Source of the DNA: Nonomuraea polychroma
GTDB lineage: Bacteria; Actinomycetota; Actinomycetes; Streptosporangiales; Streptosporangiaceae
Direction of reading: 5' to 3'
Length of the DNA stretch: 64,000 bases
Assembly (NCBI RefSeq): GCF_004011505.1
Contig: NZ_SAUN01000001.1
Span: forward strand, 9,575,501 to 9,639,500
The first letter of the stretch is position 1. Every line of letters begins with the position of its first letter. The notes beneath the pieces are model-generated. The model saw only the letters and a program-made list of their open reading frames with translations. It did not search any database and had not been told where the DNA came from. Positions 15,383 through 24,034 of this stretch are shown one piece after another. A program made the position numbers and the translations under genes.

Positions 15383-17723
15383 CCGGGATGGCGATGCCCG
15401 AGTCGTTTATCAGGAAGCCGACGAAGGCACACGTCAAGGCGCCGAACAGGCCTGCCCTGAGCGTCGGGGCCAGCGCGTACGCCTGGCCGAGCGCCGGCGC
15501 ACCCCAACGCGAGGGCCGGGCGAGGACGAAGAACAGGAACGCGAGCGCGACCACCGTGAGGAGGGTCAGCGACCAGTTTCCCACCGTCACGCCGATCATG
15601 GCGCTGAACTTGCGTCCGACGACGGTCCAGGCCTGACCATCGATCACCTGCTGCACGAACGTGCCCAGGTGGGTCCGCTCCGTCTCGGGTCGCAGCCAGT
15701 CGACCACGGACAGAGTGCCGACCAGCACGCCCCCCGCCAGGCCGACCAGCAAGAGGCGCAGCACCGACACGCGGCGGCCCGAGAGCAGGATGAGGAAGAC
15801 GGCCAGTCCGGTCACGAACGCCGGCACCCCGCCGAAGTCCGCGCCCCACGACGGCCACCCATCCGCGAACACCGCGAAACCCCCGTACAACGTGCACGCC
15901 CCTACCACGACGAGCCTGGACACGCCCCTGCGCAGCAACCATTGCGCCACTCCGGCCAACCCCAGGATGGTGCCCGTGGCGTAGACGGCGAAGGCGATGT
16001 TGCTGAAGCCGTAGAACCGCCCGCCGGTCACGGGCTCGTAGCCGGTCACGGCGTTCACCTGGAGTCTCGAGCCCGTCATGACGTCCAGGAGGAGGGCAAG
16101 CGAGGTGATCCCCGCTACGGCGGTGAGCGGGCCGAGCACGTGAGCCCGCCAGGGGCCGCCGAAGGCGACGGCGGTGATCAACCCGGCGATGGCCAGGATC
16201 GTCACGATGACGGACAGCATCGGCACCGGCAGTGCCCACCAGGGCACCAACTGCGCCAGGAACGTGGAGACGGCGATGGCCCCGCTGACGACTGCCACGA
16301 CCTGGACGGCGCGGAGCAGCCTGGAGGTGCTCGCGAGCGGGTCGGCGGCGGCGGAGGTGGTCCTCCCGGAAGCGGAGGCACCGGAGGCGATGGTGCCCGA
16401 GTTGGGCTCCGAGATTGAGCCCTCCGATGCAACGGCGTCCGACGTGGAGGCGCCGGACATGGAGGCGTCTGACGTGGTGGCTTCCGAGGTGGTGGTGGCG
16501 GAAGCGCTGGGACCTGGGTGGGTGGGGGTGTGGCGGCGGCGGAGGGCGAGGGCGGCCCAGGCGTAGAAGAGGAGCTGGACCGTCACCAGGACGGTGAAGA
16601 ACGGGCCCCGGACCTCGCGGAGGACCTGGCTGGCCAGGTCTCCGTCCGCCAGTTCCGTCACCGTGCCCGCCGGGGTGGCGGGTGCCGCACCGCCCGGTTG
16701 CCAGGGGCGGCCCACCACTTCGCGGGGGGCGGTCAGGCCCAGGAGCTGGATGGCGGTGGCGGTGAGGTCGGTGATCGTGACCAGGGCGTCCTGACGGGTG
16801 GACCTGGCAGTGAGGTGGCCGTGCGGGTACGGCTCCCCGCTCGGGGACGGCCCTGCGGCGATCGCCACGTGCAGATGCGCGTTCGGGGTCACGTCCGAAA
16901 GACCGGCCACCAGGATCGTCGTGCCGGGCGGCAGCTTGCCGACGAGGGCGCCGACCTGCTGGTCGGCGGCGGCCACGGCGGCCTGGCGGGTCGCGGCGGG
17001 CAGCGGGGTGGGGACTCCGTACTCGTCGAGGGGCCGGTCGGCCCAGGCGTCCGCGAGCTCGGCGGCTTCGAGCACGATCAGGTTGTACGGGGCAGGGTCG
17101 CCAAGGGCATCGAGGCTAGGGGCGTATTTGGCGATATTTCCAGACCTGTCCGCCCCCGCGATCGCCGCCCCCGGCCCGATGGCAGCGACCTTGCCGCCCC
17201 CGTCCGCGACCAGCTGCCCCAGGGTTCCGAGCCGCGCGTCGAAGCCGGTTTCGGCCTGGTACGCGGTCAACGCCTGCCAGTTGGGGATGCTCGCGCCCGT
17301 GCCCGCCGGCTGGGGAGCGGCGGGTGAAGGGCAGCCTTTGCCCGTCGTACCGGCCCGCTGACCGGCGGAGACCGTCAGCCAGCCGGCGATGGGGCAGGTG
17401 ATGCCACGGTCGGGCGGCGGCACGGCCCGGGTCGAGAGTGAGGCCGAGGCGCCCTGGCCGACCAGGCGCCACAGGTTCGGCGTGCGCGCTTGGTCGAGAT
17501 CGCTCCATTCGAGCCCCGGCACACCGATGAGCGCCACACGTCCCTTGACCGCAGCCGCCCATGCCGCAGCGCTTGCCGGGCCAAGAGGTCCCGCGATCAT
17601 CATGCCGAGCAGGAGCACCGCGACGAACCAGCGGAAGCGGGAGCCGTGACCTCCTTGTGAGCGCCGTTCGTGGCGTGCTCCATACCAGCCGCTGGTCGGG
17701 TTTGGCATGGCGTCGTTCGGCAT
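15246..17723 (-). CDS. Large membrane protein with alkaline-phosphatase-like ectodomain
   Basis: About 825 residues. A signal/anchor segment (about 31-52) leads to an outside domain (about 55-370) that resembles the alkaline-phosphatase/phosphopentomutase superfamily: VALIGVPGLEWSDL, ARTPNLWRLVGQG, and later VTITDLTATAIQLLGL. One helix then precedes a Ser/Thr/Ala low-complexity cytoplasmic linker (about 405-470), followed by nine or so membrane helices. Metal ligands are not all obvious, so activity is uncertain. It sits among mannosyltransferases and may modify or export an envelope glycan (inference). The C terminus overlaps the MptB-like gene by 137 bp. The start at 17723 could also be the Met at 17708. 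Confidence 0.75.
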   Translation of the reverse strand: MPNDAMPNPTSGWYGARHERRSQGGHGSRFRWFVAVLLLGMMIAGPLGPASAAAWAAAVKGRVALIGVPGLEWSDLDQARTPNLWRLVGQGASASLSTRAVPPPDRGITCPIAGWLTVSAGQRAGTTGKGCPSPAAPQPAGTGASIPNWQALTAYQAETGFDARLGTLGQLVADGGGKVAAIGPGAAIAGADRSGNIAKYAPSLDALGDPAPYNLIVLEAAELADAWADRPLDEYGVPTPLPAATRQAAVAAADQQVGALVGKLPPGTTILVAGLSDVTPNAHLHVAIAAGPSPSGEPYPHGHLTARSTRQDALVTITDLTATAIQLLGLTAPREVVGRPWQPGGAAPATPAGTVTELADGDLASQVLREVRGPFFTVLVTVQLLFYAWAALALRRRHTPTHPGPSASATTTSEATTSDASMSGASTSDAVASEGSISEPNSGTIASGASASGRTTSAAADPLASTSRLLRAVQVVAVVSGAIAVSTFLAQLVPWWALPVPMLSVIVTILAIAGLITAVAFGGPWRAHVLGPLTAVAGITSLALLLDVMTGSRLQVNAVTGYEPVTGGRFYGFSNIAFAVYATGTILGLAGVAQWLLRRGVSRLVVVGACTLYGGFAVFADGWPSWGADFGGVPAFVTGLAVFLILLSGRRVSVLRLLLVGLAGGVLVGTLSVVDWLRPETERTHLGTFVQQVIDGQAWTVVGRKFSAMIGVTVGNWSLTLLTVVALAFLFFVLARPSRWGAPALGQAYALAPTLRAGLFGALTCAFVGFLINDSGIAIPAMALTVAVPLTLAACVRALQLSTPTPPGPRSGRAAPTRSEAGPPS

Positions 17724-17822
17724 GGACGGAACCGTTCCTCAAGACTGAGCGGGTGTAAGGCTGATCCCAGAGCTTATGCTCACCCACGCGCGAACCGCGG
17801 GCTCCGGGTAACGTGCCACCTC

Positions 17823-19034
17823 GTGACAGATGGCGAGGTGCGGGTGATCCGGCGGCAGTGGTGGGCGTGGGCGTGGGCGGTCGCGGCGCTCGTCGTCATG
17901 GCGGCCGTGGCGCCGCTGGTGTACACGTGGCTCACCAACCCGGACGATCAACGGCTGGTCGACCTGGACGTTTACCGCACCGGCGGGCAGATGCTGCTCG
18001 AGGGGCGACGGGTCTACGACTACTTCACGCCCGCGCCGCAGCTGCTGCCGTTCACGTACCCGCCCATCGCCGCGATGCTGGCCGCGGTGCTGGCGAAGAT
18101 GTCCTGGGAGACGGCCCAATGGGTGTGGACGGCCGGGATCTTCGTGGCGCTGGCCGTCACGGTGTGGTTGTCGTTCAGGGAGGCGCTGAACGGACCGGTG
18201 GTGCGGAAGTACGTGCCGTGGGCGTTCGCGGCGCTGATGATCGCCGGAACGTACCTGATGCCGATCAGGGACCAGGTGCGGTTCGGGCAGGTGGACATCA
18301 TGCTCGTCGCGCTGTGCCTGGCCGACTGCGTGGCGAGGCGGCCGTGGTGGCCTCGGGGGTTCTTGATCGGGCTGGCCACGGCGGTGAAGCTGACACCCGG
18401 CGTCTTCCTGATCTATCTGCTGATCACCAAGCAGTGGCGCACGTTCTTCATGGCGTCGTTCGTGGCGGGCGTGCTCACGTTGTTGCCGTTCGCGGTGATC
18501 CCGCAGGACGCGTCCGACTTCTGGTTCTCGGCGCTGCTCGATCCCGAACGCCTCGGCTCGAACGCGGCCACCACCAACCAGTCGATCCGCGGCATGCTGA
18601 TCCGCCTCTACATGCCGGAGCTGGTGACGACCGCGATGTGGCTCGGGATCGTGGCGGTGGTCGGCTGGTACGGCTTCCGCGGCGCCCGCGACGCGTACCG
18701 GGCGGGTGACCAGCTCACGGCGGTCGCGCTCGTCGGCCTGATGGCCGTGCTGCTCTCGCCCGTCGCCTGGATCCACCACCTGGCCTGGGTGGTCGTGGTG
18801 CTCGGTGCGATCGTCGGCGACGGGCGGGATCCGGTCAGGCTGCGGGTGGCGGCGGGGGTGTGGTTGTACTACGTGGTGCCGATTCCCTGGTGGGGGGTTT
18901 CGCTGAAGGCCGCCGAAATACCGGTGGTGAGCCTCGTGCTGGGGAAGATCGTCCAGAATGGGTTCGGGCTTGGGGCGTTGGCTCTGGTGTGGATGTTGGT
19001 GTCCTGGTTGCCGAAACGGCGCGAGATCGCTTGA
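17823..19034 (+). CDS. GT87-family alpha-mannosyltransferase (PimE-like)
   Basis: A multi-pass GT-C enzyme of about 403 residues. Family features are DLDVYRTGGQMLLEGRRVYDY with the catalytic-type Asp in the first outside loop, FTYPPIAAMLAAVL, and VKLTPGVFLIYLL. GT87 enzymes use polyprenyl-phosphate mannose to add alpha-1,2-mannose to phosphatidylinositol mannosides or lipomannan on the outer face of the membrane. GTG at 17823 is preferred; GTG at 17838 is possible. With the GT2 and MptB-like genes nearby it suggests a local envelope-mannan set. DUF4446 follows after 22 bp. Confidence 0.87.
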   Translation: MTDGEVRVIRRQWWAWAWAVAALVVMAAVAPLVYTWLTNPDDQRLVDLDVYRTGGQMLLEGRRVYDYFTPAPQLLPFTYPPIAAMLAAVLAKMSWETAQWVWTAGIFVALAVTVWLSFREALNGPVVRKYVPWAFAALMIAGTYLMPIRDQVRFGQVDIMLVALCLADCVARRPWWPRGFLIGLATAVKLTPGVFLIYLLITKQWRTFFMASFVAGVLTLLPFAVIPQDASDFWFSALLDPERLGSNAATTNQSIRGMLIRLYMPELVTTAMWLGIVAVVGWYGFRGARDAYRAGDQLTAVALVGLMAVLLSPVAWIHHLAWVVVVLGAIVGDGRDPVRLRVAAGVWLYYVVPIPWWGVSLKAAEIPVVSLVLGKIVQNGFGLGALALVWMLVSWLPKRREIA

Positions 19035-19043
19035 CCAAAGCAT

Positions 19044-19049
19044 TACCCT
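19044..19049 (+). promoter_or_regulatory. -10 box in front of DUF4446 gene
   Basis: TACCCT lies seven bases before the GTG at 19057 and just after the GT87 stop. It suggests an internal leaderless promoter in addition to read-through. Confidence 0.4.
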
Positions 19050-19056
19050 CTGTGCC

Positions 19057-19476
19057 GTGCTCGTTACCGCATGGGTCATCGTGGGCGTGGTCGCCGGGGT
19101 CAGCGGCGTCGTGATCGGTCATCTGGCGCTCCGGCAGGCCAGAGCCGCCGTGGAGGACTGCCAGCGGATGCTGGCCAGACAGACCAGCGAGGGCAGAGGC
19201 GATCTCAAGGCCATCAGAGACGTGGCCGTCTGCCGGTACGACGCGCTCTCCGAGATGACGGGGCGGCTGTCGTTCTCCATAGCGATGATCAATGGGCTGG
19301 GTGACGGGATCGTCCTGACCTCGATCAACGGCCGGAGCGAGACGCGCACATACGTGCGGCCGGTGGTGGGCGGGAAGGGGCAGCAGCCGCTGTCGCCGGA
19401 GGAGGAAGAGGCGGTGCGCGCGGCCCGGCTGGGGCTCGGCCCGTTGATCCCGTCCCGGGCGTCAGGCCCCCTCTGA
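19057..19476 (+). CDS. DUF4446 family protein
   Basis: 139 residues. One N-terminal membrane helix (about 3-22, WVIVGVVAGVSGVVIGHLAL) is followed by a short coiled segment and the DUF4446 core: VCRYDALSEMTGRLSFSIAMINGLGDGIVLTSINGR, read here as two blocks, then ETRTYVRPV and LSPEEEEAVRAAR. The family is found in Gram-positive bacteria and has no assigned biochemical role. It is placed right before pheA, a neighbourhood I recall from other actinomycetes. The GTG at 19057 gives the normal family length. Confidence 0.85.
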   Translation: MLVTAWVIVGVVAGVSGVVIGHLALRQARAAVEDCQRMLARQTSEGRGDLKAIRDVAVCRYDALSEMTGRLSFSIAMINGLGDGIVLTSINGRSETRTYVRPVVGGKGQQPLSPEEEEAVRAARLGLGPLIPSRASGPL

Positions 19477-19581
19477 CAGCCGGGACGGACGCCCGCCGCA
19501 AGGCTTCACCTGTGCCCGAGCCAGGGCGCGGGAGGGTGCCGGCCGTGGGCGATAGGGCGCGCGCGCCTGTCGACCTGCGGA

Positions 19582-19587
19582 TACTCT
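19582..19587 (+). promoter_or_regulatory. -10 box for leaderless pheA mRNA
   Basis: TACTCT is followed by six bases and then the ATG at 19594; no ribosome site is seen. Confidence 0.55.
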
Positions 19588-19593
19588 AGATGC

Positions 19594-20514
19594 ATGCCCA
19601 GACTCGCCTATCTCGGACCGGAAGGGACTTTCACCGAAGAGGCCCTGCGGCTCCTCGACCCCACCGCCGAGCGGCTGCCCTGCGCCACGGTCAGTGCCGC
19701 GCTCAACGCCGCCCGCGCGGGCGAGGCCGACGGGGCCGTGGTCCCGCTGGAAAACTCGATCGAGGGCGCGATCACCACGACGCTCGACGAGTTCGCCTGG
19801 GGCGAGCCGTTGCTGATCACGGCCGAGCTGCTGCTGCCCGTGCAGTTCTCGCTGCTGGCCCGGCCCGACACCGAGATCCCGCACATCAAGCGGGTCTACA
19901 CGCATCCTGCGGCCATCACCCAGTGCCGCGCCTTCCTCGCCCGCGAGCTGCCCGACGCGGTCGTGGTGGCCGCGCCTTCGACGGCGGCCGCGGCGCAGGA
20001 GGTGTCGCTGCCGGGCTCCCCGTACGACGCCGCCATCGCCGCCCGCATCGCCGGCGAGCACTATGGGCTGGTCGAGCTGGCCACCGACATCGGCGACAGG
20101 TCGGACACCGTGACGAGGTTCGTCAGGGTGAGCCGTCCGGGACGGTTGCCCGAGCCGACCGGCTCCGACCGCACCACGCTCGTCGTTTTCCTGGCCGACG
20201 ACCACCCCGGCGCGCTGCTGGAGATGCTGACCGAGTTCTCCGTGCGCGGGGTCAACCTGACGCGCATCGAGTCGCGGCCCACCGGCGACGGCATCGGGCG
20301 TTACTTCTTCCACTTCGACTTCGAGGGACACGTGGCCGATGCCCGGGTCGGCGAGGCGATCTCGGGGCTGCACCGCATTTGCGGCGAGGTGCGCTTCCTG
20401 GGCAGCTACCCGCGGGCCGACGGCATCGCGCCGCAGATCAAGCGGGGCACGGCCGACGCCGAGTTCGCCGAGGCAGGCGAGTGGCTCGCACGCATCCGCG
20501 CCGGGCAGGTCTGA
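19594..20514 (+). CDS. pheA: Prephenate dehydratase with ACT domain
   Basis: 306 residues. The catalytic domain (about 1-180) starts MPRLAYLGPEGTFTEEA and has VVPLENSIEGAITTTLD and the active-site Thr-Arg-Phe in SDTVTRFVRVS near 171. The ACT domain (about 190-270) has HPGALLEMLTEFSVRGVNL and the phenylalanine-binding ESRP. It turns prephenate into phenylpyruvate in phenylalanine synthesis and is normally inhibited by phenylalanine. All key motifs are intact. The mRNA is probably leaderless. Confidence 0.96.
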   Translation: MPRLAYLGPEGTFTEEALRLLDPTAERLPCATVSAALNAARAGEADGAVVPLENSIEGAITTTLDEFAWGEPLLITAELLLPVQFSLLARPDTEIPHIKRVYTHPAAITQCRAFLARELPDAVVVAAPSTAAAAQEVSLPGSPYDAAIAARIAGEHYGLVELATDIGDRSDTVTRFVRVSRPGRLPEPTGSDRTTLVVFLADDHPGALLEMLTEFSVRGVNLTRIESRPTGDGIGRYFFHFDFEGHVADARVGEAISGLHRICGEVRFLGSYPRADGIAPQIKRGTADAEFAEAGEWLARIRAGQV

Positions 20515-20722
20515 GCGTCCCAGCGACCCCTCGCCTCTGAGTGGACGCCTGCGTGGCCAGGTCCGGCCACTGCGGGCTCGCCCGGTTCCCCTTAAGCGAT
20601 CGGAGAGTGCGAGGCGGCGGATGGCGCGGCAGGCACGACCGCGTCGGGCAGAGGAGCGGCAGGTCGTGGGACCGTCATGGCGGGCAGAGGTAATCCGGGG
20701 GCGAGGCGCAGCCGGGCGCCGG

Positions 20723-20728
20723 TAGCCT
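20723..20728 (+). promoter_or_regulatory. -10 box for leaderless serS mRNA
   Basis: TAGCCT lies seven bases before the GTG at 20736. The intervening TTTCCTT has no Shine-Dalgarno character. Confidence 0.55.
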
Positions 20729-20735
20729 TTTCCTT

Positions 20736-21998
20736 GTGATTGACCTGCGTACTGTTCGTGAGGATCCCGACCGGCTACGGGCGTCGCAGCGTGCCCGCGG
20801 TGAGGACGACTCCGTCGTCGACACGCTGCTCGACCTCGACGAGCGCCGCCGCGCCGCGCTGACCTCGTTCGAGTCTCTGCGCGCAGAGCAGAAGAGCATG
20901 GGCAAGTCGGTCTCCAAGGCACAGGGCGAGGAGAAGGCGGCGCTGCTCCAGCGCGCCAAGGATCTCGCGAGCCAGGTCAAGGCGGCCGAGGCGGAGGCGG
21001 AGAAGCTCGGGTCCGAGCTCGACGAGCTCGTCCAGGCGGTGCCCAACATCGTCGAGGAGGGCGCGCCGCCCGGTGGCGAGGACGACTACGTGGTGCTGGA
21101 GACGGTCGGCAAGCCGCGGGAGTTCGACTTCGAGCCCAAGGACCACCTGGAGCTCGGCGAGGCGCTCGGCGCCATCGACATGGAGCGGGGCGCCAAGGTT
21201 TCCGGCTCGCGGTTCTTCTTCCTCAAGGGCGTGGGTGCGCGCCTGCAGCTCGGCCTGCTCAACATGGCCATGCAGCAGGCGATCGAGGCCGGGTTCACGC
21301 CGATGATCACGCCGGTGCTCGTCAAGCCGGAGACCATGCAGGGCACGGGTTTCCACGTGGCCCACGACAAGGAGATCTACCGGCTGCCGGAGGACGACCT
21401 CTACCTGGTCGGCACCTCGGAGGTCTCGCTGGCCGGCTACCACGCCCAGGAGATCATCGACGCGGGCGAGCTGCCGCTGCGTTACGCGGGCTGGTCGTCG
21501 TGCTTCCGCCGCGAGGCGGGCTCGTACGGCAAGGACACCAGGGGCATCATCCGGGTCCACCAGTTCGACAAGGTCGAGATGTTCTCGTACGTGCGGCCGG
21601 AGGACGCCCACGAGGAGCACCAGCGCCTGCTCGCCTGGGAGAAGGAGATGCTGGCCAAGATCGAGGTGCCCTACCGGATCATCGACACGGCGGCGGGTGA
21701 CCTCGGCATGTCGGCCGCCCGCAAGTTCGACTGCGAGGCCTGGATCCCCACCCAGGGCCGCTACCGGGAGCTGACCTCGACCTCCAACTGCACCGAGTTC
21801 CAGGCTCGCAGGCTCGGGGCTCGTTACCGCGACAAGGACGGCAAGCCGCGCCACCTGGCCACGCTCAACGGCACGCTCGCCACGACCCGCTGGATCGTGG
21901 CGATCCTCGAGAACCACCAGCAGGCCGACGGCTCCGTGGTGGTTCCCGAGGCGCTGCGTCCTTACGTGGGCCTCGACGTGCTCACTCCGGCCAAGTAG
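20736..21998 (+). CDS. serS: Seryl-tRNA synthetase
   Basis: A 420-residue class II aminoacyl-tRNA synthetase. The N-terminal coiled-coil arm (about 25-105) grips the long variable arm of tRNA-Ser. Motif 2 is FRREAGSYGKDTRGIIRVHQ and motif 3 is NGTLATTRWIVAILENHQ; the serine pocket shows TSEVSLAGYHA. The last codons (Pro-Ala-Lys-stop) already belong to the 29-bp repeat unit that follows, so the array has grown from the gene's own end. Start GTG is set by the -10 box. A tRNA-Ser gene occurs at 28602, unlinked. Confidence 0.97.
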   Translation: MIDLRTVREDPDRLRASQRARGEDDSVVDTLLDLDERRRAALTSFESLRAEQKSMGKSVSKAQGEEKAALLQRAKDLASQVKAAEAEAEKLGSELDELVQAVPNIVEEGAPPGGEDDYVVLETVGKPREFDFEPKDHLELGEALGAIDMERGAKVSGSRFFFLKGVGARLQLGLLNMAMQQAIEAGFTPMITPVLVKPETMQGTGFHVAHDKEIYRLPEDDLYLVGTSEVSLAGYHAQEIIDAGELPLRYAGWSSCFRREAGSYGKDTRGIIRVHQFDKVEMFSYVRPEDAHEEHQRLLAWEKEMLAKIEVPYRIIDTAAGDLGMSAARKFDCEAWIPTQGRYRELTSTSNCTEFQARRLGARYRDKDGKPRHLATLNGTLATTRWIVAILENHQQADGSVVVPEALRPYVGLDVLTPAK

Positions 21999-22280
21999 GG
22001 CGCACGTCGCCCAGGCCGGCCGAGTAGGGCGCACGTCGCCCAGGCCGGCCGAGTAGGGCGCACGTCGCCCAGGCCGGCCGAGTAGGGCGCACGTCGCCCA
22101 GGCCGGCCGAGTAGGGCGCACGTCGCCCAGGCCGGCCGAGTAGGGCGCACGTCGCCCAGGCCGGCCGAGTAGGGCGCACGTCGCCCAGGCCGGCCGAGTA
22201 GGGCGCACGTCGCCCAGGCCGGCCGAGTAGGGCGCACGTCGCCCAGGCCGGCCAAGTAGGGCTCACGTCGCTCAGGGAGG
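21987..22280. repeat. Ten-unit 29-bp tandem repeat between convergent genes
   Basis: Nine near-identical 29-bp units start at 21996, 22025, 22054, 22083, 22112, 22141, 22170, 22199 and 22228. A tenth, degenerate unit starts at 22257. Each unit holds a small hairpin (GGGCG, loop CACGT, CGCCC) and the 8-bp palindrome GGCCGGCC. The first TAG is the serS stop codon, and the array ends 15 bp before the stop of the gene on the other strand. Units in the middle differ by no base that I can see; the outer junctions read CCAAG instead of CCGAG. Confidence 0.97.
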
Positions 22281-23678
22281 ACCGTCCGCCGGCGAGCTCG
22301 CCTGGCGGGCGTCCTTCCTGATAAGGGCCAGGGCGGTCATCAGCACCAGCCCGGTCAGCAGCACGGCCAGCACGACGGCCGCCCAGTAGGGCCCGGGCGT
22401 GCCCGCCGCCCACCCGTGGAAGGGCGTGTAGACGCTCAGGTAGACCAGCGGCGCGCCCAGCAGACCGACGGCCACGGGCGCCGGCCGAGCCCGCCCTGCG
22501 ATCAGCAGCGCGATGCACACCACGAAGCCCACCGGGATTGTGATCACGCCGAGGATCCGCACCACCGCATCCAGATCGCTGGGGAGGTCCGGCACGTTCA
22601 CCACCGCCAGGTAACTCAGGCAGGCGGCCGCCGCGAAGCCCAGATAGAGGCGGTGGTATCGGCGCAGCCCGGCCCCTGCGGCGCCGAACAACAAGCACGC
22701 GGCCAGGAAGATCGCCACGTTGATCTCGGGAAAGAGGTCTACCGACGGGCTCTCCGCGTCCTGGCCCGGCCAGCCGAGGCGCTGCCAGGTGCCCGACTCG
22801 TCGCGGACCACGATGCCGTCCAGGCCGTTCGCGACGACCACGATGTGCCCGCCGCGCCAGGCCTGTACGGCAAGCCCCATCGAGCGCAGCCCGGACGCGT
22901 CGTCGTACCGCCTGACGAGGCGCTCCCGCTCGTCGCCGTCGGCCAGGGACCACGAGGTTCGCCAGGTCTTGCCGCCGTCGTCGGACTGCTCCACGGCCAT
23001 CTGGCCCGGCACCACCTGGTAGCAGCGCGTCGCCTGGTAGTGCACACACGCGGCGGCCTGAGGCGTCTGGACCTCCTGGAGCCGGCTGCGGACGTCTGGG
23101 GGGATGTCGTCGAAGGGGACGCTGCTCGACGACCAGGTGGCCCCATGGTCCTCGGACTCCCAGATGGTGAAATCGTCGGTGTACACGAGGATCCGGTCGT
23201 TCTTCACCTCGACCGCGGCGGCCGCGGACGGGCCGGGAGCGGCGCCGCTGGCCGTGACCGCCAGCACGGCCAGCGGCATCGCCACGATGATCCGCCAGCG
23301 CGGGGAGGAACCCGCGGTGAGGCTGCGCCGGCGTACCCACCAGGCCAGCGCGAGCGCCGGAAGGGCGAGAAGGTCCGTGGGATCGGCCAGGACGCGCGAT
23401 GGGCCCGCCAGGAAGGTCCAGGCCTGGGAGGCGGCCTCAGCGCCCGTCTCCGTCGTTTTCACGAGCGCGAACAGCACTCCCGTCAGCACGGTGGCGGCCA
23501 GATCGGCCCGCCGCCAGAGAAGCAGGGCCAGCAGGGCGGGCGCCACGACGAGCCCGGCCACGTCGCTGAGCTTGCCCGTCACGAATCCGGGCCAGGCCTG
23601 CTTGAGCAGGTGGTCGTTGACCAAGAGCATGATCACCCCGGCAACGGTCACGGGATGACACAACCACGCGTACCTCAT
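22272..23678 (-). CDS. Multi-pass membrane protein with Asp-box (BNR-like) domain
   Basis: About 468 residues. N-terminal membrane segments (RYAWLCHPVTVAGVIMLL, KLSDVAGLVVAPALLALLLW and two more) precede an outside domain (about 155-290) with two Asp-box motifs, SEDHGATW and SDDGGKTW, the turn typical of beta-propeller sialidase/sortilin-like proteins. About five more membrane helices follow. Two cysteines (ACVHYQATRCYQV) between the boxes may form a disulfide. I know similar actinomycete proteins but no assigned function. ATG at 23678 starts the conserved N terminus. Its stop faces serS across the 29-bp repeat array. Confidence 0.75.
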   Translation of the reverse strand: MRYAWLCHPVTVAGVIMLLVNDHLLKQAWPGFVTGKLSDVAGLVVAPALLALLLWRRADLAATVLTGVLFALVKTTETGAEAASQAWTFLAGPSRVLADPTDLLALPALALAWWVRRRSLTAGSSPRWRIIVAMPLAVLAVTASGAAPGPSAAAAVEVKNDRILVYTDDFTIWESEDHGATWSSSSVPFDDIPPDVRSRLQEVQTPQAAACVHYQATRCYQVVPGQMAVEQSDDGGKTWRTSWSLADGDERERLVRRYDDASGLRSMGLAVQAWRGGHIVVVANGLDGIVVRDESGTWQRLGWPGQDAESPSVDLFPEINVAIFLAACLLFGAAGAGLRRYHRLYLGFAAAACLSYLAVVNVPDLPSDLDAVVRILGVITIPVGFVVCIALLIAGRARPAPVAVGLLGAPLVYLSVYTPFHGWAAGTPGPYWAAVVLAVLLTGLVLMTALALIRKDARQASSPADGPP

Positions 23679-23744
23679 ATAGGTGTGGACGGTGGCGACG
23701 GGACGCCGGTTGGGGGCTGGTCCCACCCGTGACCAATCCGACAC

Positions 23745-23789
23745 AAGCAAAAGACCGAGGCCCGCTGGAAGCGAACCCCGGTCTTGCTT
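23745..23789 (-). terminator. Terminator of cspA
   Basis: On the minus strand AAGCAAGACCG (from 23789) pairs with CGGTCTT (to 23751), followed by TTGCTT. The 11-13-bp interrupted stem with T-rich tail lies 13 bp after the cspA stop. Confidence 0.7.
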
Positions 23790-23801
23790 GCCGACTACAG
23801 G

Positions 23802-24005
23802 TCAGACGGCGCGAACCTGTGAGGCCTGCGGCCCCTTCTGGCCCTGCGTGATCTCGAACTCGACCCGCTGCCCGTCTTCAAGGCTGCGGTAGCCACTGCC
23901 GACGATCTCGGAGAAGTGCACGAACACGTCCGGCGCACCGCCGTCCGGGGCGATGAAGCCGAAGCCCTTCTCGGCGTTGAACCACTTGACGGTTCCCTGA
24001 GCCAT
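23802..24005 (-). CDS. cspA: Cold-shock protein
   Basis: A 67-residue OB-fold RNA chaperone: TVKWFNAEKGFGFI holds RNP1 and DVFVHFSEI holds RNP2. Basic and aromatic surface residues for single-stranded RNA binding are all present. It should melt RNA structures in the cytoplasm at low temperature or in growth transitions. GGGAGAG precedes the ATG at 24005. The leader carries a 9-bp hairpin, and a terminator follows, so it is a single-gene unit. Confidence 0.96.
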   Translation of the reverse strand: MAQGTVKWFNAEKGFGFIAPDGGAPDVFVHFSEIVGSGYRSLEDGQRVEFEITQGQKGPQASQVRAV

Positions 24006-24034
24006 AAAAGCTCTCCCTCAGGATGTGAATCTAT

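Noticed and set aside
21987..22280. CRISPR array
   Set aside because: Units are head-to-tail with no unique spacers, and no cas gene is present.
20775..23340. Long minus-strand open frames reading through the 29-bp array with a repeating 29-residue product
   Set aside because: The unit happens to lack stop codons in these minus-strand frames and three units make a whole number of codons; the frames run antisense to serS or out of frame with the membrane gene, without start signals.
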